Positions 44,162 to 54,963 of a stretch of DNA of 64,000 nt are shown here, in pieces. The stretch is from Lucinisca nassula. Its lineage: Eukaryota > Mollusca > Bivalvia > Lucinida > Lucinidae. The stretch covers positions 100,718,316 through 100,782,315 of the forward strand of contig OY757011.1 in NCBI GenBank assembly GCA_963580285.1, in the 5' to 3' direction. The translations under genes were made by a program, and so were the position numbers. Below the pieces are notes generated by a model that saw only the letters and a program-made list of their open reading frames with translations, ran no database searches and was not told the DNA's origin. Each line of letters begins with the position of its first letter. Position 1 is the first letter of the stretch.

Positions 44162-45458
44162 CAGTGATTCTTGAAAAAATGACCAAATTATGAAACCAAA
44201 AAGGTAGAAAAATGAACCTTATGGAATTTCGACAGATATGTTTTCTTTCGGTTTATTTCCACATTTTAACATTTGACCCAAACTTTTACCCACACCATTT
44301 CAATAGTTTTTGAGTTTTTGACAGTAAAACATGCTCGTTACGGAGGAGAGTTTATATTTGTAAGCCCAGATGTCTGTTTCATCAAACAGTCTATGCTAAC
44401 CCAATGGGTATATTTATGAAGTTCAACTCATAGCTTTTGCCTACAAACAACACTTCGTCGGGCTACTGATTGTCTGAATAAGTAACGCTCACTTCTAAAA
44501 TTGCTCGCCTCCGTAACATTTTAACTCACCTCCGTAACATCTCTTCCGTTACGATAGATTTCTCCCCCCAGTCTGTAGCTAGGACAAAATCCAATTTTTT
44601 GCTTTAGTGATTTGATATTACTAGCACAAATAGCACTCGATACACACAAAGATGTTCCGATACCTATATCGGCTTAGGTTTTTACGTTACGGAGGAGGGT
44701 AGTTACGGCGGTGGAGGACAGTTTGTTTTTTATCAACCAAACCGTTGTTGTTGGACCAATGGTCAATATTATGTTTCATATCAGTACAATCTTATGCAAT
44801 ATATATGGCAATTAGCTAAAAGTGTTCCTTTCAATCCACTGACCTTTTGAAATCACCGTTACGGAGGTGAGGCTCTGAAAAGTGACAAATTAATTATCCA
44901 CTTTCAGATTTCATATAATGTTTATTTCGAAAGAAGATCAAACACTTAATGGTTTATTTACCAGAACCTTCCTTTGGAGGGATATAAGACATAGTCATAA
45001 GCAGAGAATTATTCCTGTCTGCACACGTTGACCAGATATAGATCCGTTACGGTAGGTGAGTGCTGTTTTAGCGACACCCTATTTTTACGGCATTGTGTCC
45101 AGACAATGAATGCAATAAGTCTATAAATTCTGCTTTTTGTTTCCTAAGCATCGTATCATTGAACCGCAATTGCAATCCCATTCCATCTAAACAATAACAG
45201 GTTAGATATTTGCACTTCAGTATGTAACCATGCCTTGTGACATGGCAAAAACGCATATCCCACTTGTATATTAATGGTGCTAACTCAGTAATCGTACTAG
45301 AAGGCATTTGTTTTAGAATTGGAAGTAAGTTCCTGATTATGCCTATTGGCTTATATGGCTTATTTATACCCATAGATTGCGTTGTTTAATCACCATGAAG
45401 GGACAAACATTAGCGACAGGGTATATTCAAAATTGGGTCATTTTTTCAAGAATCACTG
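44162..45458. mobile_element. 1.3-kb DNA element with CAGTGATTCTTGAAAAAATG ends
   Basis: CAGTGATTCTTGAAAAAATG followed by ACCAAATT at the left matches the inverse of the right end (AATTGGGTCATTTTTTCAAG, AATCACTG) over about 28 bp with one mismatch. TCCT flanks both sides (44158-44161, 45459-45462), a possible 4-bp duplication. No transposase frame was found; the 101-codon minus frame at 45068-45373 is unrecognised. Inside are at least seven GTTACGG(A)GG-type motifs. Superfamily unassigned. Confidence 0.72.
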
Positions 45459-46016
45459 TCCTCCGTTTTCATTTGCTTTTATTTTTCTTTTTCCTCCTTT
45501 TGCCTTCAAATTTCAATTTGTCTCATTAGTATTTCGGTATGTGATACAAAAATGAGAGACAATACAGATGACATAAACCAGATATTGTACCGAAATATCC
45601 TTTCATGTTTTTTTTTTTTTTTTTTTTTTTTTTGAGTGTGTGTTTTTTTTTTTTATTATTTTTTTATTTCATGCTTGACTTGACAGCAGTGACCCCATAA
45701 TGGGATACAATATCAAGCAAGTCTATTCCATTAGCAAGATTAAATTGCTCCTGGGAAGGCTGAGCCAAACGTTATTTAAATCAAACGAGGTGTTTGCTTT
45801 TTTGTAAACTAAATTTGGTAAATAAAATTAAGGTTAGCTTGAAAAAGTTTTTCTTAATGTCAATAACTCTAGAAATGTCAGTCTCTATGTCACCGGCCAG
45901 CCGGTATCTGCTTTGTTTATGCGGGGTAGGGTTCAAGGAATGACGTAACAAGTCTTCAAATGATGATGATGATTTAATGTTGATGATCTAAGTTGTAAGC
46001 TGGTACCAAGTCGTCA

Positions 46017-46854
46017 CTGCAAAATAATAAAGATACAATAAATATACATGTTATACATGTACATCAGATGAAAGGCATAGGTCCTTTCATACTGAACACA
46101 AAAAGGAATCTGCCTTGTAGTACACAAAATACCAAGCAAATAAAACAATTTGCTCTGAAGACACAGAACAGCAAGTGACGTCGCATCAACGTCAGCACAC
46201 CGACGTCGGCGCAACGCCACCCTACTGCCGTAGAGTGAATTGAAAAATACACGTAAGGTAGCATAAACGACAAAACAAGCGACTTTGAATCCACTCCACG
46301 TCAAAGTGACATCGAATCAACGTCGATTAGATACATCGACGTTGATGCGACGTCACCCCAACATCGAAGGGGCCCGGAGACTGCAGCATACAAACAAGTA
46401 ACAAATGGCGAAATACTTATTTAAAGAAATGTCACATTAACATTGACATTTAGAATACATTGAATACTGTCTAACAAAATGTCAAAGAGCCAATCAAAAG
46501 ATGAACTTACTTCAATGGCTCAGAAGCAGTAAAACTATTGTATGGGTAATGAGAAGGTGAAAATGAAATGAAATGAATATAGAAAGAAAGAAGCCTTGTA
46601 TGGGTTAGAGCAGTCCCACCGCCGACGAGCCGACGGAAGTCCATCTCCGACTCCCATTTACGAGGCTTAATCACACAGACATGGCTCTGACTGTTCTACA
46701 TTTTATGAAAATAATTCTATGATTTACTAACCTGCAAAATAATAAAGATACAATAAATATACATGTTATACATGTACATCAGATGAAAGGCATAGGTCCT
46801 TTAATACTGAACACAAAAAGGCATCTGCATTGTAGTACACAAAATACCAAGCAG
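46017..46854. mobile_element. element with 122-bp direct terminal repeats (TRIM-like)
   Basis: CTGCAAAATAATAAAGATAC through CACAAAATACCAAGCA occurs at 46017-46138 and 46732-46854 with about three differences, around 590 bp of non-coding sequence rich in GACGTC/CGACGT motifs. It could be a small LTR-type element or a simple duplication. It lies in the Gypsy leader. Confidence 0.5.
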
Positions 46855-47196
46855 ATGGATTAGCACACGTGAGTGCAAGTTAATAACGCAAGTTAGTAAT
46901 ATTTACCAAAACACACCATGCAGCCTAATAATCGAGGGCGGTCCGTATGTTACTGAAGGAGATAAGACATAACAAAACACTTGAGTATTTTCCTATGTTT
47001 AATTCAGCCTATGACATCTATATCACATGAAATGACTATCACACGCTCCCACATGAAATGTCAATCCCCAAGGTGCCTATGTGGAAATGTCAGTATTTTT
47101 AAAAGCAAATGCAAATGCGCATTCTATTTTTGAAAATAACTGACAATTAATTGCCTGCAGCTGAAATTTCAGTAATTAAATGCTCAAAAACTGTTT

Positions 47197-47214
47197 ATCC
47201 CGGACGAGCCCCCA
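47197..47214 (-). other. tRNA-Pro primer-binding site of the Gypsy element
   Basis: The minus strand reads TGGGGGCTCGTCCGGGAT, all 18 bases of the tRNA-Pro primer-binding site familiar from other LTR elements. It lies just inside the LTR edge at 47220. Confidence 0.85.
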
Positions 47215-47472
47215 ATTTCTATTACGAGCCAATCGTACCAGAAAGAAAAGAAAAAAAAAAAAAACATCTATAAAAATGACAAAATTTATTGACAAAATGT
47301 TTGAAGTGTAATAAAATAAAAATGTACTTACTTGAGTTAGCTCTGGTTTTAAAAAGCCTTTAATCCTGGTGTGTGATTCCACACGAGAAGCACTAAGTCC
47401 TTAATGATTAATAGTACTCCATCGCAGAATTTAGAATGAAAAATTCTTGAAATACCCAAATCTGAAACTTAA

Positions 47473-47980
47473 CTTGGAGTCTAACTGTTGTTTTTTTTAT
47501 TATTATTATTATTATTCTTCTCCAGCTCCAGCATTTCAGTGGTTTCTTGCTGTCGAGTCCTCACCGTTGTTTTATCTTTGTGGTTGTTTGAGTTCTGTGT
47601 TGTCGGAGATTTTGCGATGATGAGTTGGGAGGCCTTCATGCGGACTGAACAAATTATTTGTCTAAATCGCGACAGAAGTAAGGGCGAGGATTGCCGCCGC
47701 GTAAAATCGATTCAAGCCACCCACCCCCAGTGGAATTCGTTTCACTGACCGTTCCAAGATGGTTCTTCTGTCGCAGTTTATTTTGTTATGGCTTGTCTTC
47801 GCTTATATTTTTTTGTGATAGCCAGTTGGCCATTTTGCGGGAAAGTAACTGTCCTTTTGATGTTTCCATTAGGGTCTAGTTATTCCATGTTTGTGTTTAT
47901 TTCTCTTTGGTGCCTCTGATGGGATCTGTTGGTCATTTGTATCGATTACTGATCATTGCCATCCCTTCTATTTTTTAAAG
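47473..47980 (+). mobile_element. Penelope-like pseudo-LTR inserted in the Gypsy LTR
   Basis: Starts GGAGTCTAACTGTTG, carries CATTTCAGTGGTTTCTTGCT, GAACAAATTATTTGTCTAAA, GGGAAAGTAACTGTCC and GATTACTGATCATTGCC. LTR sequence flanks it on both sides (CCCAAATCTGAAAC before; AAACTTAGGGGAGATTCTGA after). Confidence 0.8.
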
Positions 47981-48230
47981 GAATTCTGGTCCGTTTACAA
48001 ACTTAGGGGAGATTCTGAAACATTATATATAGAAGCAAACTTGCTCAGCAATCTACAAATGTCTAGGTATTTCTTTAACCTTTCTTTTGTACACAACATG
48101 TTTACCAACTAAAATTTATCCATGACTCATAATCTAGAACCTTCCCTTTTTGCAGTAAGTTGGTAAACAAAATCTACTGAGTATAATAGGAGAATCGGGA
48201 AAGCTCAGGGAAAAAATCTTATACACAACA

Positions 48231-48690
48231 CATGCCTGTACATGTACTTAATGTACACAGTGTAAACCCAGATCAAATGCCGCTTCCAATGTCCTATTTT
48301 TGGCACGCTAAGTATGTATGGAGTTAACTTACTAAAGATCTCATCATCTCTAATTAGTCGTGAATTTCATATTTTAGATTTAATTTTTCGTACATTTTCA
48401 AAATGGTTTGAATACAAAAGTGGAATAGAAATTTCACGGGGAAAACGTTCTAGCAGAATGCAAAATGTTACTGAGTAATATACAGATTTTTATTATTTCT
48501 CTTTGACATGTAGCAAATACTGGTGTATTCATTCAAGTCAGACTTAGACTTTTTGTATAGCTGTGTCAATTAATATGTTTAAAGGCGAAAAATTTACATG
48601 TAGAAGTATCCGATCTCTTTCTCATTAAAAAGCTACTGCGCTATATAACTTTCGGTCGATTGATAAAAAATCGTCAAAAAATTATGAGCT
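48231..48690. other. no gene seen
   Basis: AT-rich intronic sequence of the sulfotransferase gene, if the model is right. Confidence 0.4.
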
Positions 48691-49300
48691 TGCATTACGA
48701 TAACATCTCCTTACGATGTAGTGCATTTTTCATCTCCAAAATGGCTACTCTTCTTTCTTTCTTTCTTTCTTACTTCCGGTTTCGCCTTAACCTCGGGAGG
48801 GGACACAAACGGTGTACATTACATACACTCCAGTTTTGCAGGATGAAAGCATATCATGTAATTACGGTAGGGTTCTTTAACCTGCACAGGGGATGGTTCT
48901 CCCTGCATCGGGGGGGGGGGGGGGGGGGGTGGGGGGGGCTCCAGTTAACAGCCCGATCGGCAGGACGGTGCACTTTATGAAATTCATTCCTGCATATGAT
49001 GCCAGTGGGGCGTGTTCGGACACCGAAATTTTCACACCGCTGCCGGGGATCGAACCCGGGACCTCTAGCATCAGAGGCAAGTGCACTAACCACTGAGCTA
49101 TCACGCTCCACAATGATAATATATGATATTTTTCTTACTTATACTTCAGTTATAGGTAGTGGTGCTCGTTAGAACTGCCCCATTGAGCCAGTTCTAACGA
49201 GTACCAAAACCTATGACTTGGAGCAAAAATAAGAAAAATAATGTATACCCCCGTAAACCATAGTTTTCTCTATATACAGTGGCGTTTGGGGTGTTCATTT
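48690..49300. mobile_element. MITE family B split by SINE-E
   Basis: Left part TTACGATAACATCTCCTTAC...GTGCATTTTTCATCTCCAAA. The right part, with a hairpin at 49158-49212 (GTGCTCGTTAGAACTGCC, GTTCTAACGAGTACC), ends GGTGTTCATTTCACGG. Confidence 0.75.
48850..49113 (-). mobile_element. tRNA-derived SINE-E
   Basis: On the minus strand the head reads GTGATAGCTCAGTGGTTAGT (A box), a CCTCTGATGCTAGAGG stem and GGGTTCGATCCCCGG (B box), then GGTGTCCGAACACGCCCCAC and a body containing a long C/G run (48909-48938 on the + strand). Related decayed copy at 4545-4770. Acceptor-stem ends do not pair, so it is not a tRNA gene. Confidence 0.83.
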
Positions 49301-49302
49301 CA

Positions 49303-49610
49303 CGGAATTCCAAAAGATAACCCTTTTATAGAACATATTAATGTCACTACAGCTGGTGTCTTGGAATGTGTGGCGGCCGAAAAAAAAGTATCCCTGCCCT
49401 ACATCATAGTGTAGTTTATATTTTCTTGTCCTTTGGGATCATTGGTTCTATTGTGGAATTTTGAAAATATTTGTTGATCACTGATGAGGCCTAATTGGCC
49501 GAAACAAGCTAGTCTGGCCCAGAAAACATGTATACTTCATATTTTCCAGTTCTGTGGTGTAGTCCTTGCTTCCAAAGGATACCCCTTTTGTAGAACATAT
49601 TGTTCACATG
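49303..49610 (+). mobile_element. hammerhead-ribozyme retroelement copy
   Basis: GATAACCCTTTTATAGAACA (49313) and GATACCCCTTTTGTAGAACA (about 49580) are direct repeats at the two ends. Between them are ACTACAGCTGGTGTC, GTGTGGCGGCC and a ribozyme at 49475-49520. Confidence 0.78.
49475..49520 (+). ncRNA. hammerhead ribozyme, probably inactive
   Basis: CUGAUGA, stem II GGCC/GGCC and GAAA are intact and the triplet is GUC. Stem III has an A-A mismatch (ACAAG/CUAGU), and stem I (UUGAUCA against UGGCCC) pairs over only about three positions. Confidence 0.75.
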
Positions 49611-50045
49611 ATATATTGAAGTTTGTTCTGTGTTACTTAGGGTAGTAATTGCGTCAGGAATAAAACTTCTTCTGTTTAGGAAATACATCAGCTCCAGCTT
49701 AGATTTATTGAGTAATAAATCACAGTTTGGTGGTATGTTATCGTAATGGTCTAAACCCCGCAGGCACATAACGTAATTGTGACGTCACATCAATGTCGGT
49801 GCAAGACAAGGGTTTCGAGCTATTCAAGTTCGACTTTACGGAAGTTCCGCTGTTAAAACCGGATGAAATTCAGATGTACTCAAAACGTATTTAAAAGCTT
49901 TATTTTTTTCTTTCTTTGTGTTTTATGCACCTCGTGTCCTCTGCTAAGAGACAACCTTTAGATCTGTTGAAAAGTGGTCACTTTGGAACTGTTCGAAAGT
50001 GGTCCAGTTAACCATGCAATTTTAAAAGTTTTCTTTCTTTTACAG
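49611..50045. other. no gene; partial palindromic-repeat sequence
   Basis: TTTATTGAGTAATAAATCACAGTTTGG (about 49704-49731) is an end of the palindromic MITE described at 61559-61745. The rest is intronic, with the pyrimidine tract of the next exon at 50020-50045. Confidence 0.5.
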
Positions 50046-50119
50046 AGATGTTAGTAGCAGAAATAAAAAAGATCGCGAGACAGAGATATCAGCAAGGATT
50101 TTTCCTAAACAATAACGCG
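50046..50119 (+). CDS. carbohydrate sulfotransferase, 74-bp stem exon
   Basis: The acceptor TTTCTTTCTTTTACAG ends at 50045 and the donor GCG|GTACGT starts at 50120. With one base from the 31364 exon, the 74 bases give 25 codons without a stop (MLVAEIKKIARQRYQQGFFL and more) and end in phase 0. That phase is exactly what the catalytic exon at 62333 requires. The peptide is polar and basic, as expected for the luminal stem of a Golgi sulfotransferase. An exon this short could arise by chance; the support is two good splice sites, an open frame and matching phases on both sides. Confidence 0.62.
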
Positions 50120-50978
50120 GTACGTATCTCACCTCCAGGCCATTGGAAACAACAAAATATTTCGCTTGCCCAAGGGACAAATGGGCGATAAAAGTCCACT
50201 TGTTCTAACATTTCACTTGTTCAGAGCAAAAGGGAAAAATGGACAGCAGATGATCAATTAATTTATCTGAGCACGGCATAAAATCCTATTTGAAGCTATT
50301 CTTGAATTGACCTGAAGTCGTGTTCAAACAACAAAACCCATGTTTAGATCATGAAATTACGTGTTGTTTGAACATGGACTTTTAACTTTGGCTAACACAA
50401 GATAGGTCTTGCTTTGTTAATCACGTAAACGTTGAGCGATGTAACGTTATCGCCCTGAACATAGCATTTTAGAATTTATGTTGACGTCAGAGAGTCATTG
50501 CGTAACTGACGTTATTGTAATAGAGGATCTTACACGAGTGATCATTTCATATGACTTTTATGACACGAGCCTTTGGCGAGTTTCATAAATTTCATATGAA
50601 ATGACCACGAGTGTAAGATCCTGTTTATCATATGACAACTTTAAATTGGATTAAACAGTCGCCTTTAATTTGTCAAATTTACCATAAAAATTCATGGTTG
50701 ACATGGCCGTTGTCATGACGTTATTTAATCCCGCCAAAGTGTTATTACACGTGTTGTCATACGATTTTTATTACACGAAGTTAATCCCTGCTTATCAACG
50801 ACGTCATATGATAACGTTCTGAACAAGTCGCCACCGCGTTTGAAGAGTTTATACATTTATCGAGAATACATGGCGCTATTGGGCGTTTACGTCACAATAT
50901 GCCGTTGCAATCGTAAGTTATGCAAGAACAACGATTATCCATGCTATTTCTATTTCATTGCAGTAACATTTGCCAGGT
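50120..50978. other. no gene seen; intronic
   Basis: A near-palindrome lies at 50520-50630: GATCTTACACGAGTGATCAT, and later ATGACCACGAGTGTAAGATC, with CATATGACTTTTATGACACG inside. It is likely a decayed palindromic MITE. Confidence 0.5.
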
Positions 50979-51232
50979 AACGAGGTTATAACACTTTTTT
51001 CATGTTCAGCTCAGCTGAGCATGAAATTTGTAATGCTCATAACCATGTAAATACAAACAAATCAGACAATTTTCAAGCTCAGATGATCAGATCAGCATAA
51101 AAGCCATTTATCCTGCTCACAAATTTTAAAGTGCCAACATTTGTTAAAATTTTAAAATTTATGCGCAGGATAAATTTCACGCTCAAGTGAGTTGAACATG
51201 AAAAAAGTTTTATAACCTCGGAGCCAGGTACC
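50979..51232. mobile_element. palindromic MITE, second copy of the 13671 family
   Basis: Ends ACGAGGTTATAACACTTTTT and AAAAAGTTTTATAACCTCGG. Contains CAGCTCAGCTGAGCATGAAA and GTGCCAACATTTGTTAAAAT. Confidence 0.85.
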
Positions 51233-51401
51233 TCGGAATATATTTGAACACTCGGCTTAGCGGCCACGTGTTCAAATAGCTTCCTCGGGACTCGTCAAAT
51301 GTTAATGCATGAAAAACCATGGGTGATCCCAATATGAATAGGCGAGCCTTTGTCAAATTGATAAGAATGCTAAAAGAGATACAATTTATAATCGATAGCC
51401 G

Positions 51402-51705
51402 GCCCCCGCCCATCGGGGCTTGAAGAAAAAGATGGGTTGCATGATGTTTCCACGCAGAGCTGACAACAATCCGCACACGAGGACTGGTAAACCGCTTAGA
51501 GGATCTAAGCCTGCCAAGGCAAAGCGGTGCAAGTGTCGGACCGTCCATGCTTAGTAACCCTATAGGTTTCATTGGGCGGCAGGACTTGAGAAGTCATTTC
51601 ATCTCAATGTCGGGTAAAAGTTCAACAAAATTGGAAGCAACGTCTCCAAAATGACCTTTACCGTATTGACGGGGACGTTAAACCTCAAATCAAACAAAAC
51701 AATGA
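51402..51705 (+). mobile_element. SINE-C copy
   Basis: CCGGCCCCCGCCCATCGGGG at the start, ending GGGGACGTTAAACCTCAAAT and CAAACAAAAC. Confidence 0.88.
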
Positions 51706-52137
51706 TAATCGATAGGTGAATGCATCCTGGAAAGGGTAGTGGCTTCTGAGGTATTTGAATCGCTTTCACATCGGGGCTAACTCTTAAGAGATTTTTTATC
51801 GATTACGGTGAAATAATTCACTAGTTAAGGCTTCCGAGTAAAAAAACCGGTGAGCTATAGCGCACGAAAGCCTTAGAACACGAGTGAATTAATTCTCCGT
51901 AATCAATCAAAACAACAAAATAAATAGTTTATAACATTTCCATTCATGTTTTACCTTTGAACTTTCAAATGCAACCATTCTGATTTCCAACCAAAATAGT
52001 TCGAGTCAGGGTATTGATTTCAAGAGGCGTAGTTTAGTTTGAAAATCAGTCGACATCTTGTTTTCATTTCACTGCAAAAATCATCCTGTGCTTCAAATAC
52101 AGATCATAGTGTGATTTGTTGTAAAATAATTCGCAAT
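51706..52137. other. no gene seen; intronic
   Basis: An imperfect inverted repeat around 51795-51905 (GATTACGGTGAAATAATTCA; GAATTAATTCTCCGTAATC) suggests a decayed palindromic element. Confidence 0.45.
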
Positions 52138-52305
52138 TTCTTTCCATTGCCCATATAGGGTCGCTGTGTTAGAATCTGTGTTTTCTAGACCAGCTTTTTA
52201 TAGTAAGAGACCGCCTTTAAGATTTCTTTCCATTGCCCATATAGGGTCGCTGTGTTAGAATTTGTGTTTTCTATGCCAGCCTTTTCTAGTAAGTGACCGC
52301 CTTTG
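52138..52305. repeat. tandem duplication, two units of 84 bp
   Basis: ATTTCTTTCCATTGCCCATA through AGACCGCCTTT occurs twice. A GACCGCCTTTGAGAC copy also flanks the MITE that follows. Confidence 0.85.
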
Positions 52306-52327
52306 AGACCCAAAGATGGTCTACATC

Positions 52328-52507
52328 ACGCTAACATGTCCGTGAAATGAACACCCCCTTTGACCCAACTTTATATAGAGAAAACAGGGGGTTTGGGGGG
52401 TATTTTAGAGCAGAAATAGAAAAATATCACAATTTTTCCTCTCAAAATTTTCATTTTTTCGGCGATAAAGGATACAATGTATTAGTATAGGCGTGTTTTC
52501 GTAATGA
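52328..52507. mobile_element. chimeric MITE: family B left part, family A right part
   Basis: The left part (ACATGTCCGTGAAATGAACA, CCCAACTTTATATAGAGAAA) is family B and the right part (GGCGATAAAGGATACAATGT, ATAGGCGTGTTTTCGTAATG) is family A. The hairpin that both normally carry is missing at the junction. GACCGCCTTTGAGAC lies on both sides (52287-52301 and again at about 52508), consistent with insertion into the duplicated repeat. Confidence 0.78.
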
Positions 52508-52509
52508 GA

Positions 52510-53300
52510 CCGCCTTTGAGACTGTTCAACAGTGGTCTTAAAGACCACTGTTGAACAGTCCCAAAGATGGTCTAAATATGGGAACTTTACTGTACAACAG
52601 TTCTACTCATATCACTCTAGCTTTCGTGATTCTTGCAAGTTTTATTGGATTTTAAATACTTTTGCCGGATTGTCATTTAATAATTGATCAGTTCTTTAAT
52701 TAAAGTGAAAATAGGCCGCTACCATAGAAAAGTATCCATATGTCAGATTGAAACAGTGAAATCGCTTGGGATTGAGTATAGTCATACATTTATCTTTGAG
52801 GGGAATGTGTAATTCAGGGGAAGCGATTCCTTTCAAATCTGATTGGACGCGGTATTTATGACATCATAAGCGAATGTTTAGTCACGAATGTTTAGACTGG
52901 CTCCACATACCATTCGTTAATCACGGCAAAAACAAATTGACACAATTATTTCTTACTTCTTATCTAAGAGCATTTGGGCAAGCTCAAAAAATCTTCTGAG
53001 TAAGTCTTTATCCTGCTAGGGACATACAATCGTTTGAGTTGCGTACGTGCGAGTGTGCATGCGCGCGTGCGTGCGTGACTGTGTGTTTCAAAATTTACAT
53101 CAGGATAACACACCCATGTGACCCGTTTTCGTGTCCCTAAAAGAGATCTTGTTCTGGTGTATTTTTCTGATAGGGGCGTAGCATCCTTTACGCAGATACG
53201 CACTTGCGTACACATTACAAAAAAGAAGGAAAAAGAAAACGAAGCAAAATAGTAGAATAAAAGCAGCACTAACACTGCATGATACCCCTACCACTGCAGG
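52510..53300. other. no gene seen; intronic
   Basis: A perfect inverted repeat GACTGTTCAACAGTGGTCTT / AAGACCACTGTTGAACAGTC lies at 52521-52562. Minus-strand frames at 52964-53294 have hydrophobic Phe-rich stretches without start or splice support. Confidence 0.45.
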
Positions 53301-53309
53301 CCAATATCG

Positions 53310-53665
53310 TTACGGAAACACGCCTATACAAATACATTGCCACCTTTATCGCCGAAAAAGCAAAAATTTTATGATGAAAAATTGTGATATTTTTCTTATT
53401 TCTGCTCAAAATATAGATTGTGGGCACTCGTTTGAACCGCCTCATCGAGGCGGTTCTAACGAGTACCCACAATCTATATTTTAGAGCAGTCGTTTGAACC
53501 GCCTCATCGAGGCGGTTCTAACGAGTACCCACAATCTATATTTTAGAGCAGAAATAAGGCAGAGATAAGAAAAATAAGGTATACCCCCGGAAACCCCAGT
53601 TTTACTATATAAAAGTGGGGTTCAAGGGGGGTCAAAATTATATAGGCGTGTGTTCGTGATGTGTT
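53310..53665. mobile_element. MITE family A with duplicated hairpin
   Basis: Ends GTTACGGAAACACGCCTATA and TATAGGCGTGTGTTCGTGAT. The hairpin (53412-53475) is followed by a tandem copy of its loop and right arm (about 53490-53550), so GTTTGAACCGCCTCATCGAG occurs twice. The 62-bp duplication is exact. Confidence 0.85.
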
Positions 53666-54534
53666 TCCTTGGCCACAATAGGCTTCGTTTAGTGTTCTAT
53701 ACATCTGTAAAATTTCATCTAGATATTTCTTGTTTAGTAAAGGGGCTAGGCACCAAAAACCATTTTAACATATATCAAGGGCAGATAACGCGAGAACCAG
53801 AATTGACAGAGTGATTGTGCTTGTCATAGTATGCTTCATCTAGTGTTTTATACATCTGTAAATGTTCATCAAGATATTTCTACAGCAAAGAATAAAAAGA
53901 CCAACACCATTTTCGGATCCATTCAGGGCAGATTACTCAGTCCTTGGTCATAATATGCTTTCTTTATAGGTCTATATAACTGTGAAGGTTCATTCATATA
54001 TTCCATTCGGTATAGGAATAATATTCCAAAAAACGTTTATTGGAACTATTAATGACCACAACACTATCAAATGTTAACAGATTTTGCCAATTGACAAGAC
54101 GAAACATGCTTCCTTTAGTGTTTTTTTTTTTTTTTTATCTGTGAAGTTTCATCCAAATATTCCATAAAGTAAATGAATAAGAGTTCAAAAATCATTTCAT
54201 AGGAATTCGTAATGGTCATAACTCTGTCAAATGTTAACGCATTTTGCCCGTTTACAATCCCAAACACGATTCCTTTGTGGTCTTTATATGTGTGAAGTAT
54301 TTAAGTAAAGGAAAAAAATATCCAAAACCCATTTACGGGCCGCGCCCATCGGGGTTGAAGAAATAGATGGGCTGCTTGATACTTCCACGCAGAGCTGAAA
54401 CCGACCCGCACACGAGCACTAATAAACCGCTTAGAGGATCCAAGCCTGCCCAGGCAAAGCGATGCGGGTGTCGGACCGTCCTTGCTTATAAACCCTATTG
54501 GTTTCATTGGGCGGCTGGGCTTGAGATCATTACA

Positions 54535-54580
54535 GGGTCACTGATGAGGCTTTATTAGCCGAAACTACGTAGTATGACCC
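54535..54580 (+). ncRNA. type I hammerhead ribozyme, upstream copy
   Basis: Stem I GGGUCA/UGACCC (six Watson-Crick pairs), CUGAUGA 54541-54547, stem II GGCU/AGCC with loop UUAUU, GAAA 54561-54564, stem III ACUAC/GUAGU (a palindrome without a loop), triplet GUA, with cleavage predicted after A54574. Stem III without a loop is normally unstable in one molecule and favours action as a dimer. Confidence 0.93.
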
Positions 54581-54917
54581 ATCTTCTTTCTTATGAATGT
54601 TTTCATTGGTCTTAAAGGAACTCATTTTTGATTATTATTTGCCTTCACTGCAGCTGGTGTTGTGCCGTGTGGCGGCCGTAAAACGTCTCCCCGTACACCA
54701 ACCATAGTGCAGTTTATATTTTACTTTTGGTCCTTTGAGATCAGCGTGAATATTCTGAGAAATCAGAAATAAATTATTTGTTTAGACTCATATTCTAGAC
54801 AGGTTTTTAATTATTTGGACCCCATTTTGATTTATATCAGTCTTTGAATCGACTGCCTATTCGAAATTCGCAAAATTGGAGTTTGTGTCCTCTGGCTTTC
54901 TTTGCCGGATCATTACA

Positions 54918-54963
54918 GGGTCACTGATGAGGCTTTATTAGCCGAAACTACGTAGTATGACCC
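54918..54963 (+). ncRNA. type I hammerhead ribozyme, downstream copy
   Basis: Identical to 54535-54580; cleavage predicted after A54957. Together the two cut sites delimit one 383-nt unit. Confidence 0.93.

Larger units (their letters stand above)
36100..48230 (-). mobile_element. Gypsy-type LTR retrotransposon, copia-like domain order, interrupted
   Basis: The minus strand carries, from high to low coordinate, an LTR (47220-48230), a tRNA-Pro primer site (47214-47197), leader, Gag (about 44160-43580), zinc knuckle and protease (43150-42444), integrase (38700-37859) and reverse transcriptase (37225-36382). LTR-like sequence follows at about 36380-36100, starting TGTTACGAGCC in + orientation. 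Integrase before reverse transcriptase is the order of Gmr1-like Gypsy elements. Inserted into it are a Naiad element, a hammerhead element, a TTAA MITE, a 1.3-kb DNA element, and a Penelope pseudo-LTR within the LTR. RNase H was not found. Confidence 0.72.

Noticed and set aside
45068..45373. 101-codon minus-strand frame as a transposase of the 1.3-kb element
   Set aside because: No catalytic motif or similarity I can name. Kept as unknown.
49040..49113. tRNA gene on the minus strand
   Set aside because: The acceptor stem does not pair and the sequence continues into the SINE-E body shared with 4.6 kb.
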